Below, piece after piece: positions 47,673 through 56,052 of a stretch of DNA of 64,000 nt. Under the pieces are notes generated by a model, which was not told where the DNA came from, made no database searches, and saw only the letters and a list, made by a program, of their open reading frames with translations. Origin of the DNA: Mycobacteroides sp. LB1 (lineage in GTDB: Bacteria > Actinomycetota > Actinomycetes > Mycobacteriales > Mycobacteriaceae). Each line of letters begins with the position of its first letter. The stretch's first letter is position 1. The DNA is taken from NCBI RefSeq assembly GCF_013449725.1, contig NZ_JACCFF010000001.1, forward strand, positions 1,612,001-1,676,000. Reading direction: 5' to 3'. A program made the position numbers and the translations under genes.

Positions 47673-48341
47673 CTAGCAGGAGCCCTTGCATAACGGCTGG
47701 GCCAGAGCGCGGAGCACCGTCACGTCATCGACGGGCTTCCACGGCGAGGGCTCGCGGCCGGTGCGGGGCACGGTGACCGCCAGCTCGGAGATGGTGCCCG
47801 ATTCCGGGGGAACCACGTTGTAGATGTGCACCTCGCTGGTGGGGTTGTCACGGTCCTTGCCGACCAGCAGCGTCGCCGCGAAGCCGTACCAGGAGGGCGC
47901 CGGGCGCAGATCGACGCTGATCACGTCCCCGATTCCCGGGCAGTAGTTGAGCTGGGACCGAATACCGCTCTGGAAGGCCGAGGCCCCATCCGAGGTCCCT
48001 TCGGGCCACTGCCCCGCCGCCTGTACGACGGACGCCGCGGTGCCCGAGGCGGTCTGCGTCGCAATGGCCGATGCCGGCGGCAGCAGGTCCGCCGACGGGC
48101 TACCGCAGAGCCGCATGCTGAGGAACGATGCCCTCCCGGTTGCGGTCGGGCTGGCCGCTGACCAGTGGTATTCACTGCTCATCGGGATATCGCCGGGGCT
48201 GATCCACGCACCGGCGGGTACGGGTTTGGGCGCCGGAGCTGCGGGGTTGGGGGTGGGTTCGGCGGCCGCCGTCCCGGTGCCGAAACCCAGGCCAAACCCG
48301 GCCATGAGGGCGCAAATCGCGACAAACAGACGCGTCATCAT
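47673..48341 (-). CDS. Secreted protein of unknown function directly downstream of iniC
   Basis: A 222-aa protein with a clear signal peptide (MMTRLFVAICALMAGFGLGF...TAAAEP), a Pro-rich linker and a domain containing WISPGDIPMSSEYHWSAAS, SMRLCGSPS, LNYCPGIGDVISVDL and LCKGSC: four cysteines at positions that match its downstream paralogue. The ATG at 48341 lies four bases after the iniC stop, so it is very probably cotranscribed with iniBAC and may be an envelope-stress effector. In M. tuberculosis lpqJ, another exported-protein gene, follows iniC, but similarity is not evident by eye. Confidence 0.72.
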   Translation of the reverse strand: MMTRLFVAICALMAGFGLGFGTGTAAAEPTPNPAAPAPKPVPAGAWISPGDIPMSSEYHWSAASPTATGRASFLSMRLCGSPSADLLPPASAIATQTASGTAASVVQAAGQWPEGTSDGASAFQSGIRSQLNYCPGIGDVISVDLRPAPSWYGFAATLLVGKDRDNPTSEVHIYNVVPPESGTISELAVTVPRTGREPSPWKPVDDVTVLRALAQPLCKGSC

Positions 48342-48345
48342 GTGC

Positions 48346-49839
48346 TCAGTATGCCGGGCGGTCGCGCTGAGGCAATTGGGTGAGTATGCCTTCGGCACTC
48401 CGGACCGCCGCCAGACACAGCCGGCTGGTGAAGGGATCATTGAGCGGGTATTCGGCCCGGGCACGCCAGCGACCCACCGCGTCGAGGGCTGCGCGACGGG
48501 GATCCGGCCGCGTCTCATCAAGACCCAACCGGGCCGCGGCGTCCGTGCCGGAGGATCCCAACAATCTGCGGATAAGCACCGTCTCGTGCTCGGTGAGCGT
48601 GGTGGTCCGTGAGGACAGCTCCGCCAACAACCGCAGCTCGTCGAAGGCGTGAGTATCGGCCAACAACGGGTCTATGCCGTCGATGACCAGGCGGCCACCC
48701 TGGACCGGGTAGGTGGTCAGTACCTGCCGAGCGGATAGCAGCGCGGTATGCGATTTGAGGATGCCGGCGCGCTGACCGAACTGATTCGCGATGACGTTGT
48801 AAAGCTCCACCAGACCGCTGCGTTCAAGTAGCTCCTCTGCCAGCCCGGTGGCATCGGCGACGCCGACCCGGATAACGGCCACCGAGATCCGGATACCGAA
48901 CATCCCGAATCGGTGCAGCAGCGCAGTCCGGGTCTGGGCATCAACCGGAAGCGAATCGTCTTCGCGCACAAACCTGTCCACCGACAGCAAGGATTTGGCC
49001 AGCACCTGAGGGTCCAATTCGGCCAGCTTCTGCAGCGCGACGAACTCCGCCTGACGCAGAGTACGGGCGGTGAGTGCCAGGAGGCCCGCAACCGGCACGA
49101 CGGCCTGACAGATCCCCGTGCGTTCCATCTCCCCGGCGAACCGGGCGGCCACCTCGCGCGCAGACAACATCGCGTCGAGCCGGCCCACCCCGATCTCGTC
49201 GGCGCGCGACACCACACCGACTACCCCGACCGCGCCGCCGCGCTCCCCACCGACGAGCTTGCCGATCTGGGCGAGCAGCCCGATATCGGCGGCGTTCAGG
49301 CTGCGAAGCAGAAATATCACCGCGTCGACCCGGGGCACGCCGTCCTCGGGTACCAGCAGCGCCAGGCTGCGTTCGGAGACCTCCGTGGACAAGGACGACG
49401 TCCCCGGGGTGTCGATCAGGGTGATGTCATTCAATTCCGGTGCAGGCCAGCGGACGTCGAGGTCGACGACCGACGCTGAATCAAGCCGGTCAAGCTCGAA
49501 CGAAAGTCCCCCGTTGCGACGAATCGGAATGTCCTGACGTGCGCCACCTCTCAGGTTAGCGATGGCCTGCGGGGCGGCGCCGTGGCGAAACCACGCCACG
49601 ATCCGGGTGGCCTCGGTGGCGTCGGTGGGTGCAATGTCTTCTCCGACAAGCGCGTTGACCAGAGTGGATTTACCGGCGTTGAGTGTGCCGGCGATGGCCA
49701 CCCGGATCGGTTCGTCCAGCCTGGCGGCGATGCGCCTCAGTTCGTCGTGCGGCTCGGCAGTCCGGGCATACCGCGGATCGTCCTGGTAGGCCCGGATCGC
49801 GTCGCCGATGATGACGCGCGCCTGGTCGAGTGTGCTCAT
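48346..49839 (-). CDS. iniC: Dynamin-like GTPase IniC
   Basis: IniC (497 aa) is one of two paired bacterial dynamin-like proteins of the isoniazid-inducible operon. The GTPase domain has P-loop GTLNAGKSTLVNALVG near residue 50, switch I TDATEATRIV, and G3 DTPGTSSLS near residue 143; the rest is helical. The ATG at 49839 overlaps the iniA stop (ATGA), so the pair is made together. Family members remodel or repair membranes; in mycobacteria the operon is induced by cell-wall inhibitors. Confidence 0.92.
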   Translation of the reverse strand: MSTLDQARVIIGDAIRAYQDDPRYARTAEPHDELRRIAARLDEPIRVAIAGTLNAGKSTLVNALVGEDIAPTDATEATRIVAWFRHGAAPQAIANLRGGARQDIPIRRNGGLSFELDRLDSASVVDLDVRWPAPELNDITLIDTPGTSSLSTEVSERSLALLVPEDGVPRVDAVIFLLRSLNAADIGLLAQIGKLVGGERGGAVGVVGVVSRADEIGVGRLDAMLSAREVAARFAGEMERTGICQAVVPVAGLLALTARTLRQAEFVALQKLAELDPQVLAKSLLSVDRFVREDDSLPVDAQTRTALLHRFGMFGIRISVAVIRVGVADATGLAEELLERSGLVELYNVIANQFGQRAGILKSHTALLSARQVLTTYPVQGGRLVIDGIDPLLADTHAFDELRLLAELSSRTTTLTEHETVLIRRLLGSSGTDAAARLGLDETRPDPRRAALDAVGRWRARAEYPLNDPFTSRLCLAAVRSAEGILTQLPQRDRPAY

Positions 49840-51728
49840 GCCTCCCCCATTGCTCTTCGCGCAAGCGGCTCATCGCCAGGTCGAAGCCCTTCCAGTCCTT
49901 CAATATGGGTGTTCACCTGGCGAAGAATGTGCAGCTGACGCTCCACCTCGCGGGTGCGTGAGTCACGTTCCTCGGCTTCCAGCCGCGCCGATGCGATGGC
50001 GGCCTGTAGCGATTCGTTGAGCGAACGGGTGGTCTGGTTGGCGATGTCGCGGAAGTGATCACGCAGCTGACGCTGCACCAGCCGCAGCCGATCACGCGAT
50101 TCCTTGAGCACCACGAAGGACACGTCATCGAGAAAGCGGCGAACATTTGTCTTGGCCTCACCGCGGATGCGAAGCATCCGGTTCTCCATGTCCTCGGTGT
50201 AGGTCTTCTTTCCGAGCATCGCACCGGCGCCAAGTGAGATCAGGTTGAACATCCCAAGCCCTGCAACAGTGGTCAGCATCCCGAACATGATGACGCCACC
50301 GTAGGACCCACGCAGACCGGTGATCGCCTTGTGCCCCAACTTGATCGGTTTGGCTTCCAACTTGGACAGTGACTGCAGGTCATTGAGGTCGGCGCCCATC
50401 TCGCTAGCCCGCAGGCGGGGCATCTTCACCGAGTCCATCCCGGCCGTGGCGAAGGTCTCGGCCACCTGCGCGGCCAGATGCATTGCCCGCTGGTGTGCCC
50501 AGACGAAGTTGTTACCGACCGAGTTGGCGACTGCCTGTTCGAGTTTGGCACCGACCTCGGCCCAGTTCTTGGTGGGATCGGTCCGCTCGATGACCTCTTC
50601 GGTGCGATGCAGGATGCGCCGGAAGCGCGATTGCAGGTCGTGCTCGACATCGGTGGACACGTCGGCGATGCCATCGCCGAGAACCTGCTGCCACAGCGCG
50701 GTATGTGCGAGCGCCTCCTCGGCCTCACGCTTGCGTCGCTCCAGATCCGAGGTGAGCTCATCGCGGCTCTGCGGATCCTGCAAGGCACTGAACTCCGCAT
50801 CCAGGGTCAGCGTCAGATGCTCCGCAGCCGAACCAATCTCGGCCGCGGCTTGCAACCGCGAATTGGCCTGCTGGTCCGCGATGGCATTGCTGAGGAAGGT
50901 CACCAGCGCCGGGAAATTCGACTCCGCATTGAGCTCCTTGTCGTTGAGCTGCAATGCATGTGAACGTAGCGTCGACGACACCGTGATGGCAGGGACGGTG
51001 ATCTTGGCGCGCTGCAGGTGCGCGGAGTTGGCGGCCATCACTGCCCGCCAATGCGGGTACAGATCGGTTTTGGTGTTGACGATCGCCGCGATCGGGCACA
51101 GATCGAGTGCCTGCTGGATGAAAACCAGCTCCGGTTCGGTGAATTCGGAGCTGAGGTCGCTGACCATGAGCATGACGTCGGCGTCGGGCAGCAGCCCCAG
51201 CGTGCTCGACAGGTGCGGCTGTCCGAAACCGCCGACACCCGGTGTATCCACCAGACACAGACCGCTTTTGAGCATCGGGCTGGCCACCTTGATTTCCACC
51301 CGCAGCACCTCGCGGCCCTGGGCCTGCGGCGCCCGCTTGAGGTCCTTGCCGATATCGGCCACGGGAATCGGAATGATCTCGGGCTCTCCGGCGAGCCCGC
51401 CGCCGTCGTACTGCTCGGCGGGAGCCACCACCAGCGCCGCAGAAGGCTGGTCGCCGTAACTGATAACGGTTGTCACCGAGGTGGTTTCGTCGTCGCCGAC
51501 CCGCGCGACCGGCATGTTGAGCAGCGAGTTGACGAGCTGGCTCTTGCCCTGCTTGAGCTGCCCGGCCACCACCACGCGCAGTGGTCGGTCAAGGAGAATT
51601 TCGCCGGCGCGGTCCAGCCGATCGATCAGATCGCCCCGATCGTTCTCCCCCGCAATCTTGCGCACGTGCCCGAGCAGCTCGTTGATGAGCGCAAGCTGCT
51701 GCTGGCCGTCCTGTGCGGTGTCAGACAA
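49836..51728 (-). CDS. iniA: Dynamin-like GTPase IniA
   Basis: IniA (630 aa) has the dynamin-type GTPase domain (P-loop GQLKQGKSQLVNSLL near residue 57, switch I DDETTSVT, G3 DTPGVGGFG near 158, G4-like NTKTDLY), a long helical bundle and a hydrophobic segment (VIMFGMLTTVAGLGMFNLISLG, near residue 485) that would insert into the membrane. IniA is reported to mediate membrane fission. The start is TTG at 51728 with AAGGG nine bases before it. The last ~8 codons before the stop contain the dispersed repeat that encodes DEPLARR. Confidence 0.93.
   Translation of the reverse strand: MSDTAQDGQQQLALINELLGHVRKIAGENDRGDLIDRLDRAGEILLDRPLRVVVAGQLKQGKSQLVNSLLNMPVARVGDDETTSVTTVISYGDQPSAALVVAPAEQYDGGGLAGEPEIIPIPVADIGKDLKRAPQAQGREVLRVEIKVASPMLKSGLCLVDTPGVGGFGQPHLSSTLGLLPDADVMLMVSDLSSEFTEPELVFIQQALDLCPIAAIVNTKTDLYPHWRAVMAANSAHLQRAKITVPAITVSSTLRSHALQLNDKELNAESNFPALVTFLSNAIADQQANSRLQAAAEIGSAAEHLTLTLDAEFSALQDPQSRDELTSDLERRKREAEEALAHTALWQQVLGDGIADVSTDVEHDLQSRFRRILHRTEEVIERTDPTKNWAEVGAKLEQAVANSVGNNFVWAHQRAMHLAAQVAETFATAGMDSVKMPRLRASEMGADLNDLQSLSKLEAKPIKLGHKAITGLRGSYGGVIMFGMLTTVAGLGMFNLISLGAGAMLGKKTYTEDMENRMLRIRGEAKTNVRRFLDDVSFVVLKESRDRLRLVQRQLRDHFRDIANQTTRSLNESLQAAIASARLEAEERDSRTREVERQLHILRQVNTHIEGLEGLRPGDEPLARRAMGEA
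49853..49875 (+). repeat. Copy of a dispersed 23-bp repeat in the iniA 3' end
   Basis: CTCTTCGCGCAAGCGGCTCA(TCG) lies inside iniA about 17 bases before its stop and on the minus strand encodes DEPLARR. It matches 38102-38124 at 22 of 23 bases and 58274-58296 at 22 of 23. Confidence 0.7.
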
Positions 51729-51862
51729 CGTCCCGTAACCCTTCTTGCTCGAAGTTCCTCATTACTGTGCCATTTCTGGGGGCCAGCACCGTCGATGCGC
51801 CCGTGCGGATGCCCCGCACCGTTCCGGAGAACTTGTGGTGCGGGGCATCGCGCCGGCCTGAA

Positions 51863-53080
51863 TCAGTGGTGCTCGGTTCCCGGCAGGGTGGTGTGGTCTG
51901 CGACCGCGCCGTGTCCCTGCGCCTGAGCCTGCGCCTCGAACCCGGTGCCGGCTGCGCCGTGCGAACCCAACGATGAATCGAAGGATTGGTTCATCGAGCC
52001 CGCCGAGCTGTGCGAGGCGTTGAGCGGGCTGCTCAACGAATCGTTGATGGCGCTGGAGTGCGAGTTGCTCACCGCTGCGCTGCTGGATGCGGAGTGCGAG
52101 GTGTTCAGCGAGTCGTTGATCGCGTTGGTGTGCGAGTTGCTCAACGAGGTGCCGGTGTGCGCCTGGTTGTTGGACGCGATATCGGTGTTCACCTTGTTGT
52201 GCGAGGCGATATCGGTGCTGGTGCTCGTCTGGTTGTGCGAGCCGATATCGGTCTGCGTCTTCACCTGGTTGTGCGAGGCGATATCGGTGTGGGTGGTGTT
52301 ACCCGAGCCGATGTTCGTCGAGCGATCGGTGTTGAACGAGTCATTGATGTTGGTGGTGTTCCGCTGCGAGTGATCGTCGACGACGGTCACGCTCTTGTCG
52401 ATGCCTGCAGACCCGTGCCCGCTGACGTTGGTGTAGTCGCCGCCGACCCGAGTGTCACTCTGGTCCACGTTGACCTTTCCGCCGTGGTCGGCGTTGATGA
52501 TGTTGCTGTCGCGCACATCACCGTTGACTGCGGTGGATCCCTTGCCGGAGGCGATGGGACCGGAGTTGCTTCCGCCCACGGCCACCGCGCCGTCGCCGAT
52601 GGCGTTGGTGTCGCGGTTACCGAACTGCAGATCACCGAAGCTCAGGTCCAGCAGCGGACCGCGGTTGAAGCTGTCGACGTTCCCGCTCGGGCTCATGACC
52701 TGGTTGCCGCTCGCGATTGGGTTGTGGCTCGCGAACTCGGTGTCGTTGTGGCTCATGAAGTCGTTGTTACGGGGGCTGAAGTTGTCCCGGGGGCTCAGCA
52801 GCGACGGCGACAGGATGCTCGGGGCATCGGGCTGCGCGGCGTAGTAGTTCTGCAGGTTGCCCGACAGATCGTTCATCGGGCTACCGGTGCTGACCCACTG
52901 CGACTGGTAGCCGTAGTTGGAGGCGACCGACTCGGCGACAACCGGCATCACGGCGCCGACCTGAGCGGCGGTGACGGCAGAGAGCCCGGCGTTGGCCAGG
53001 GAGGTCTGCGGGTCGGCGACGTAGCTTGCGGCCTGAACCGGGTCGCGGAAGAGGTTGAGGATGAAGTCGATGATGGACAT
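51863..53080 (-). CDS. iniB: Isoniazid-inducible protein IniB
   Basis: A 405-aa protein. The N-terminal ~65 residues (MSIIDFILNLFRDPVQAASYVADPQTSLANAGL...VMPVVAESVASNYGY) are the conserved IniB domain. The rest is low-complexity: an Asn/Asp/Gly section, then repeats of TDIASHNQ and SNSHxNAINDSLN type, unlike the Gly-rich tail of M. tuberculosis IniB. No classical signal peptide is seen. The ATG at 53080 follows GGGAGA. The upstream region has a cluster of AGGGGA motifs. It heads the iniB-iniA-iniC operon, with 135 bases before iniA. Confidence 0.9.
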   Translation of the reverse strand: MSIIDFILNLFRDPVQAASYVADPQTSLANAGLSAVTAAQVGAVMPVVAESVASNYGYQSQWVSTGSPMNDLSGNLQNYYAAQPDAPSILSPSLLSPRDNFSPRNNDFMSHNDTEFASHNPIASGNQVMSPSGNVDSFNRGPLLDLSFGDLQFGNRDTNAIGDGAVAVGGSNSGPIASGKGSTAVNGDVRDSNIINADHGGKVNVDQSDTRVGGDYTNVSGHGSAGIDKSVTVVDDHSQRNTTNINDSFNTDRSTNIGSGNTTHTDIASHNQVKTQTDIGSHNQTSTSTDIASHNKVNTDIASNNQAHTGTSLSNSHTNAINDSLNTSHSASSSAAVSNSHSSAINDSLSSPLNASHSSAGSMNQSFDSSLGSHGAAGTGFEAQAQAQGHGAVADHTTLPGTEHH

Positions 53081-53173
53081 TGAGGTCTCCCTTTGGTGAT
53101 CGGAGTCAACCGGTCTGTCCGGTCGAACTGAATACAAACCTATGGACCTGGAAGACCCCTGAAAACGGGAGAA

Positions 53174-53248
53174 CATCCCCTTCTCGACCGATCCCCCATG
53201 GGGGTCTGAGTCCATCTCCATTAGGGGATTAGGGGAACGCTAGGGGGT
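53174..53248. promoter_or_regulatory. AGGGGA motif cluster and palindrome upstream of iniB
   Basis: In order on the plus strand: CATCCCCTT (inverted AAGGGGATG, 53174-53182), the perfect palindrome CCCCCATGGGGG (53193-53204), TTAGGGGAT (53221-53229), TTAGGGGAA (53229-53237) and CTAGGGGGT (53240-53248). The same set in the same order recurs at 54013-54078. The GGGGA core recalls the MalT box GGGGAKGAGG, and the local regulator IniR has a MalT-like layout (inference). Confidence 0.6.
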
Positions 53249-53273
53249 GCTGTGAAGAGGCTGGTAAATCAAC

Positions 53274-53313
53274 AAAAACCGCCCGGCCAGAGGGGGTTGG
53301 CCGGGCGGTTTTT
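53274..53313. terminator. Bidirectional intrinsic terminator
   Basis: AAAAACCGCCCGGCCA (53274-53289) pairs perfectly with TGGCCGGGCGGTTTTT (53298-53313) across eight bases, giving a GC-rich stem with U-tracts in both directions. It ends the iniB-like transcript from the right and separates it from the iniB promoter. Confidence 0.92.
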
Positions 53314-53325
53314 GGTCAGGAAACG

Positions 53326-53949
53326 TCAGAAGTGGTCGATCCCGGTGTCGTGGTGCCCGTGATCGATCGCGGTGTCCTGCCCCAGATCCAGGAACGGATC
53401 ATGCAGCCCGGACGCGGCACCGGCTCCGAACTCGTCGCCGATGACACCGGAATGCGTGCTCTCGAACCCGCTATCGGGAGTGTGCAGCGGGGCCTGGAAC
53501 TGGTCGATCGCCGAAACGGCGCTGCCCGCGGACGGGCCGTACTCGTCGGGGATGGTGATCGCGTCCTGCCGAGTACTCAGGTCTGATACCGCATTCGTCA
53601 CGGCATGTAGGCCTGCATCCAGGCTCGGGTCGTGCGTCGGCGCGGTGAACGGTGAATCGAAGGCCGATACCGCCGCACCACTTGCCCAGATGTTGTCGGC
53701 CGGCAGTGCCGTATGCACCGTCTGCGATAGATCGGCCGCCGCCGGGTTGGCGGCGAGCTGTGCGGCCTGTGTTCCCAGGGCGGCCGGTATCGACTCGCTG
53801 ACCACCGGGATAAGCGCGGAGACATCCGCGGGCTGGACGCCGTCCAGATGCGCGTCGGCGATGACTTGCGCGGGATTGGCCGCGTACTGCGCGGCCATAT
53901 CCTGGTCACGGACCAGTGCCATGACGAAATCCAGCAGGTTATTGCCCAT
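53326..53949 (-). CDS. Second IniB-like protein
   Basis: A 207-aa protein whose first ~60 residues copy the IniB N-domain plan: LLDFVMALVRDQDMAAQYAANPAQVIADAHLDGVQPADVSALIPVVSES against the IniB FILNLFRDPVQAASYVADPQ...VMPVVAES. The remainder is Ala/Asp/Ser-rich with a His/Asp-rich end (DTAIDHGHHDTGIDHF) that might bind metal. The ATG at 53949 is divergent from the hsp70-like gene; an intrinsic terminator follows the stop. It is a probable paralogue of iniB under the same control. Function unknown. Confidence 0.78.
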   Translation of the reverse strand: MGNNLLDFVMALVRDQDMAAQYAANPAQVIADAHLDGVQPADVSALIPVVSESIPAALGTQAAQLAANPAAADLSQTVHTALPADNIWASGAAVSAFDSPFTAPTHDPSLDAGLHAVTNAVSDLSTRQDAITIPDEYGPSAGSAVSAIDQFQAPLHTPDSGFESTHSGVIGDEFGAGAASGLHDPFLDLGQDTAIDHGHHDTGIDHF

Positions 53950-54012
53950 GTCTGCGATGGTAGGAGTCGCCCCGAGCCCCGGCTACGGGGAGCGACCCGT
54001 TGCTGGCCGGTA

Positions 54013-54078
54013 CCCCATTGGGGGACGCGCGTTAGGGGATGTCTCGTCATTAGGGGGTGTGACGGGCGTCATCCCCTA
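54013..54078. promoter_or_regulatory. AGGGGA motif cluster between the iniB-like and hsp70-like genes
   Basis: On the plus strand: CCCCATTGGGGG (54013-54024), TTAGGGGAT (54032-54040), TTAGGGGGT (54050-54058) and ATCCCCTA (inverted TAGGGGAT, 54071-54078). Palindrome, then TTAGGGGAT, then a TAGGGGGT copy repeats the order upstream of iniB. Confidence 0.6.
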
Positions 54079-54130
54079 CTGTTGGGCCGCGGGGTGAAAC
54101 ATCACAGCACCGCAGAACGAACGGATAGGT

Positions 54131-55984
54131 ATGGCCAACGCACTGGGACTGTCGATCGGCGCCACTCAACTGGTCGCGACACCCGACGACCCGCAGAGCC
54201 AACCCGTCGTCCGGAGTTCGATTCTCACCCTCCACGAGGACGGTCCGCCCGAGGTGGGTGTCCCCAGTCACCCGGGGTTGACGCTCACCGGTTTCGTCGG
54301 CAGGGTCGGCGACCCCGTGGGGATCGTCGCGGCGGACGGATCGGTCCACCGGGCCGAATGGGCACTCACCGAGGCTATGCGCGTACTGATCGCCGATGCA
54401 GCCGCCGGTGCTGACTTCACCGCGCCTCCCGTGCTGTCCGCCTCTATTCCCGCTCACTGGAGCCCTCAGACCGTCAGCACGCTCCGTGACGCGATCGACC
54501 GCGTTCCAGCTCTCGCTCCGGGCGGCAGGCAGCTGAAGCTGATCCCGGATGCGCGCGCCGCCCTGGAGTCACTAGCGGCAGGGCCGGGAGTGCCAGACCG
54601 CGGCGTTGTGGTGGTGTGCGATCTCGGCGGCTCAGGCAGCAGCATCACCCTCGCCGACGCGGCACGCGGATTCCAGCAGATCGGGCAGACCGTCCGATCT
54701 GTCGAGTTCTCCGGCCAGCAGGTCGACCAGATGCTGCTGACTCAGGTGCTTACCGACCTGAACCAGGACCCCGAGGGCACTACGTCGATGGGCGCACTGA
54801 CGCGGCTGCGTGATCAGTGCCGTTTGGCCAAGGAGCGGCTCTCCGGCGAGACCGCGACCTCGGTGCCGGTGGAACTGCCCGGCATCACCACAGATGTCCG
54901 GCTCACTCGCGCCGAGCTTGAGGACCACCTACGTGGCCCGCTGTCCAACCTGATCAGCGCGATACAGGACACCGTGGAGCGCAACGGAATTCACCCGGCG
55001 AACATCGCCGCCGTCGCCTCGGTGGGCGGCGGTGCCAGCATTCCGCTTGTCACCCAACAGCTTTCCGAGCGGATGCGGGTACCCGTCATCACCGCCCCCC
55101 AGCCGCAGCTCGCGGCGGCGCGCGGAGTGGCCCTGCTTGCCACCCGGCCGGATCTGCCGCCTCAGGACGCCACAGCGATGCGGCCGGTTGAGCAACCGCA
55201 GAGCGATGCCACCATGATGCGCCCGGCACCAACCGGTACCGGAACCTTTGCCGCTCCGGTGGCCGCGGCCGCGAGTGACGAGCCGGAATTAGCGTGGTCT
55301 CAAGATGATTCGGCTCCCGATCTGTCACCGCTACAAGAAACGGGTTACCAGAGCCCGTACAGCACCGGATACGCCGTCGACCTCGACAACGAGTTCCATG
55401 GCCCCGCCGAGCCGACCACCGCGCGCCCCGAGCTTCAGTTTGGCCACGCACCGTATGAGGCCGATGACGATTACGACGACTACCCACCGCTGCCGTGGTA
55501 TCGCCGACCACTGGTGTGGTTCATCGCGGCGGCCGCCGTGGCCGGTATCGCCTTCACCGGAATGATGGTGTCGCTGACCAGCAGCGAATCGCCAGCCCCG
55601 GCCCCGACGACACCTAGTGTCAGCGTGGTGCCGAGCACGGGCGATGCTCCGTCCGAACCGCCGCCACCTCCGTCGCCGGAACCCCCGCCGCCGCCGCAGA
55701 CACATACCGTTTCGCAGTCGGTCGCGCCACCACCGCCGCCGCCTCCACCACCAACGACAACGACCACCACAACGACAACGACACCCCCGACCACCACCAC
55801 AACTACGACCACCACAACGACAACGACCACCACAACGACTACGACACCCCCGACCACCACCACTACCCCGCCGACGACAACTACGCCGACGACCACGACG
55901 ACGCAGCCCGTCTCCACATCCGTATCGCGTCCGGCGATCACGATCCCGGGGTTGCCGCCGATCCCGATCGGTCCAGCCAACTGA
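54131..55984 (+). CDS. Membrane-anchored Hsp70-like protein with Pro/Thr-rich exterior tail
   Basis: A 617-aa protein. Residues 1-~345 are a divergent actin/Hsp70 ATPase domain: LGLSIGATQLVA replaces the DnaK phosphate-1 loop, VVCDLGGSGSSITLAD the phosphate-2 loop, and AAVASVGGGASIPLVTQQL the adenosine motif. A disordered linker follows, then one membrane helix (PLVWFIAAAAVAGIAFTGMMVSL, near residues 460-482) and a tail of poly-Pro and about 60 Thr residues ending in PGLPPIPIGPAN. There is no Hsp70 substrate domain. The cytoplasmic ATPase joined to an exterior tail suggests a signalling or envelope-sensing role (inference). It lies between the iniB-like gene and iniR. The ATG at 54131 is used. 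Confidence 0.82.
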   Translation: MANALGLSIGATQLVATPDDPQSQPVVRSSILTLHEDGPPEVGVPSHPGLTLTGFVGRVGDPVGIVAADGSVHRAEWALTEAMRVLIADAAAGADFTAPPVLSASIPAHWSPQTVSTLRDAIDRVPALAPGGRQLKLIPDARAALESLAAGPGVPDRGVVVVCDLGGSGSSITLADAARGFQQIGQTVRSVEFSGQQVDQMLLTQVLTDLNQDPEGTTSMGALTRLRDQCRLAKERLSGETATSVPVELPGITTDVRLTRAELEDHLRGPLSNLISAIQDTVERNGIHPANIAAVASVGGGASIPLVTQQLSERMRVPVITAPQPQLAAARGVALLATRPDLPPQDATAMRPVEQPQSDATMMRPAPTGTGTFAAPVAAAASDEPELAWSQDDSAPDLSPLQETGYQSPYSTGYAVDLDNEFHGPAEPTTARPELQFGHAPYEADDDYDDYPPLPWYRRPLVWFIAAAAVAGIAFTGMMVSLTSSESPAPAPTTPSVSVVPSTGDAPSEPPPPPSPEPPPPPQTHTVSQSVAPPPPPPPPPTTTTTTTTTTPPTTTTTTTTTTTTTTTTTTTPPTTTTTPPTTTTPTTTTTQPVSTSVSRPAITIPGLPPIPIGPAN

Positions 55985-56052
55985 ACACCCCTCGCGACAA
56001 CGGGCTCTCCGGGACATTCGATGGAATCGCCTCGGCGATAACGACTATCACA

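Noticed and set aside
55740..55920. Simple repeat DNA as a non-coding element
   Set aside because: The ACC/ACA/ACG tract is in frame and encodes the Thr-rich tail of the Hsp70-like protein.
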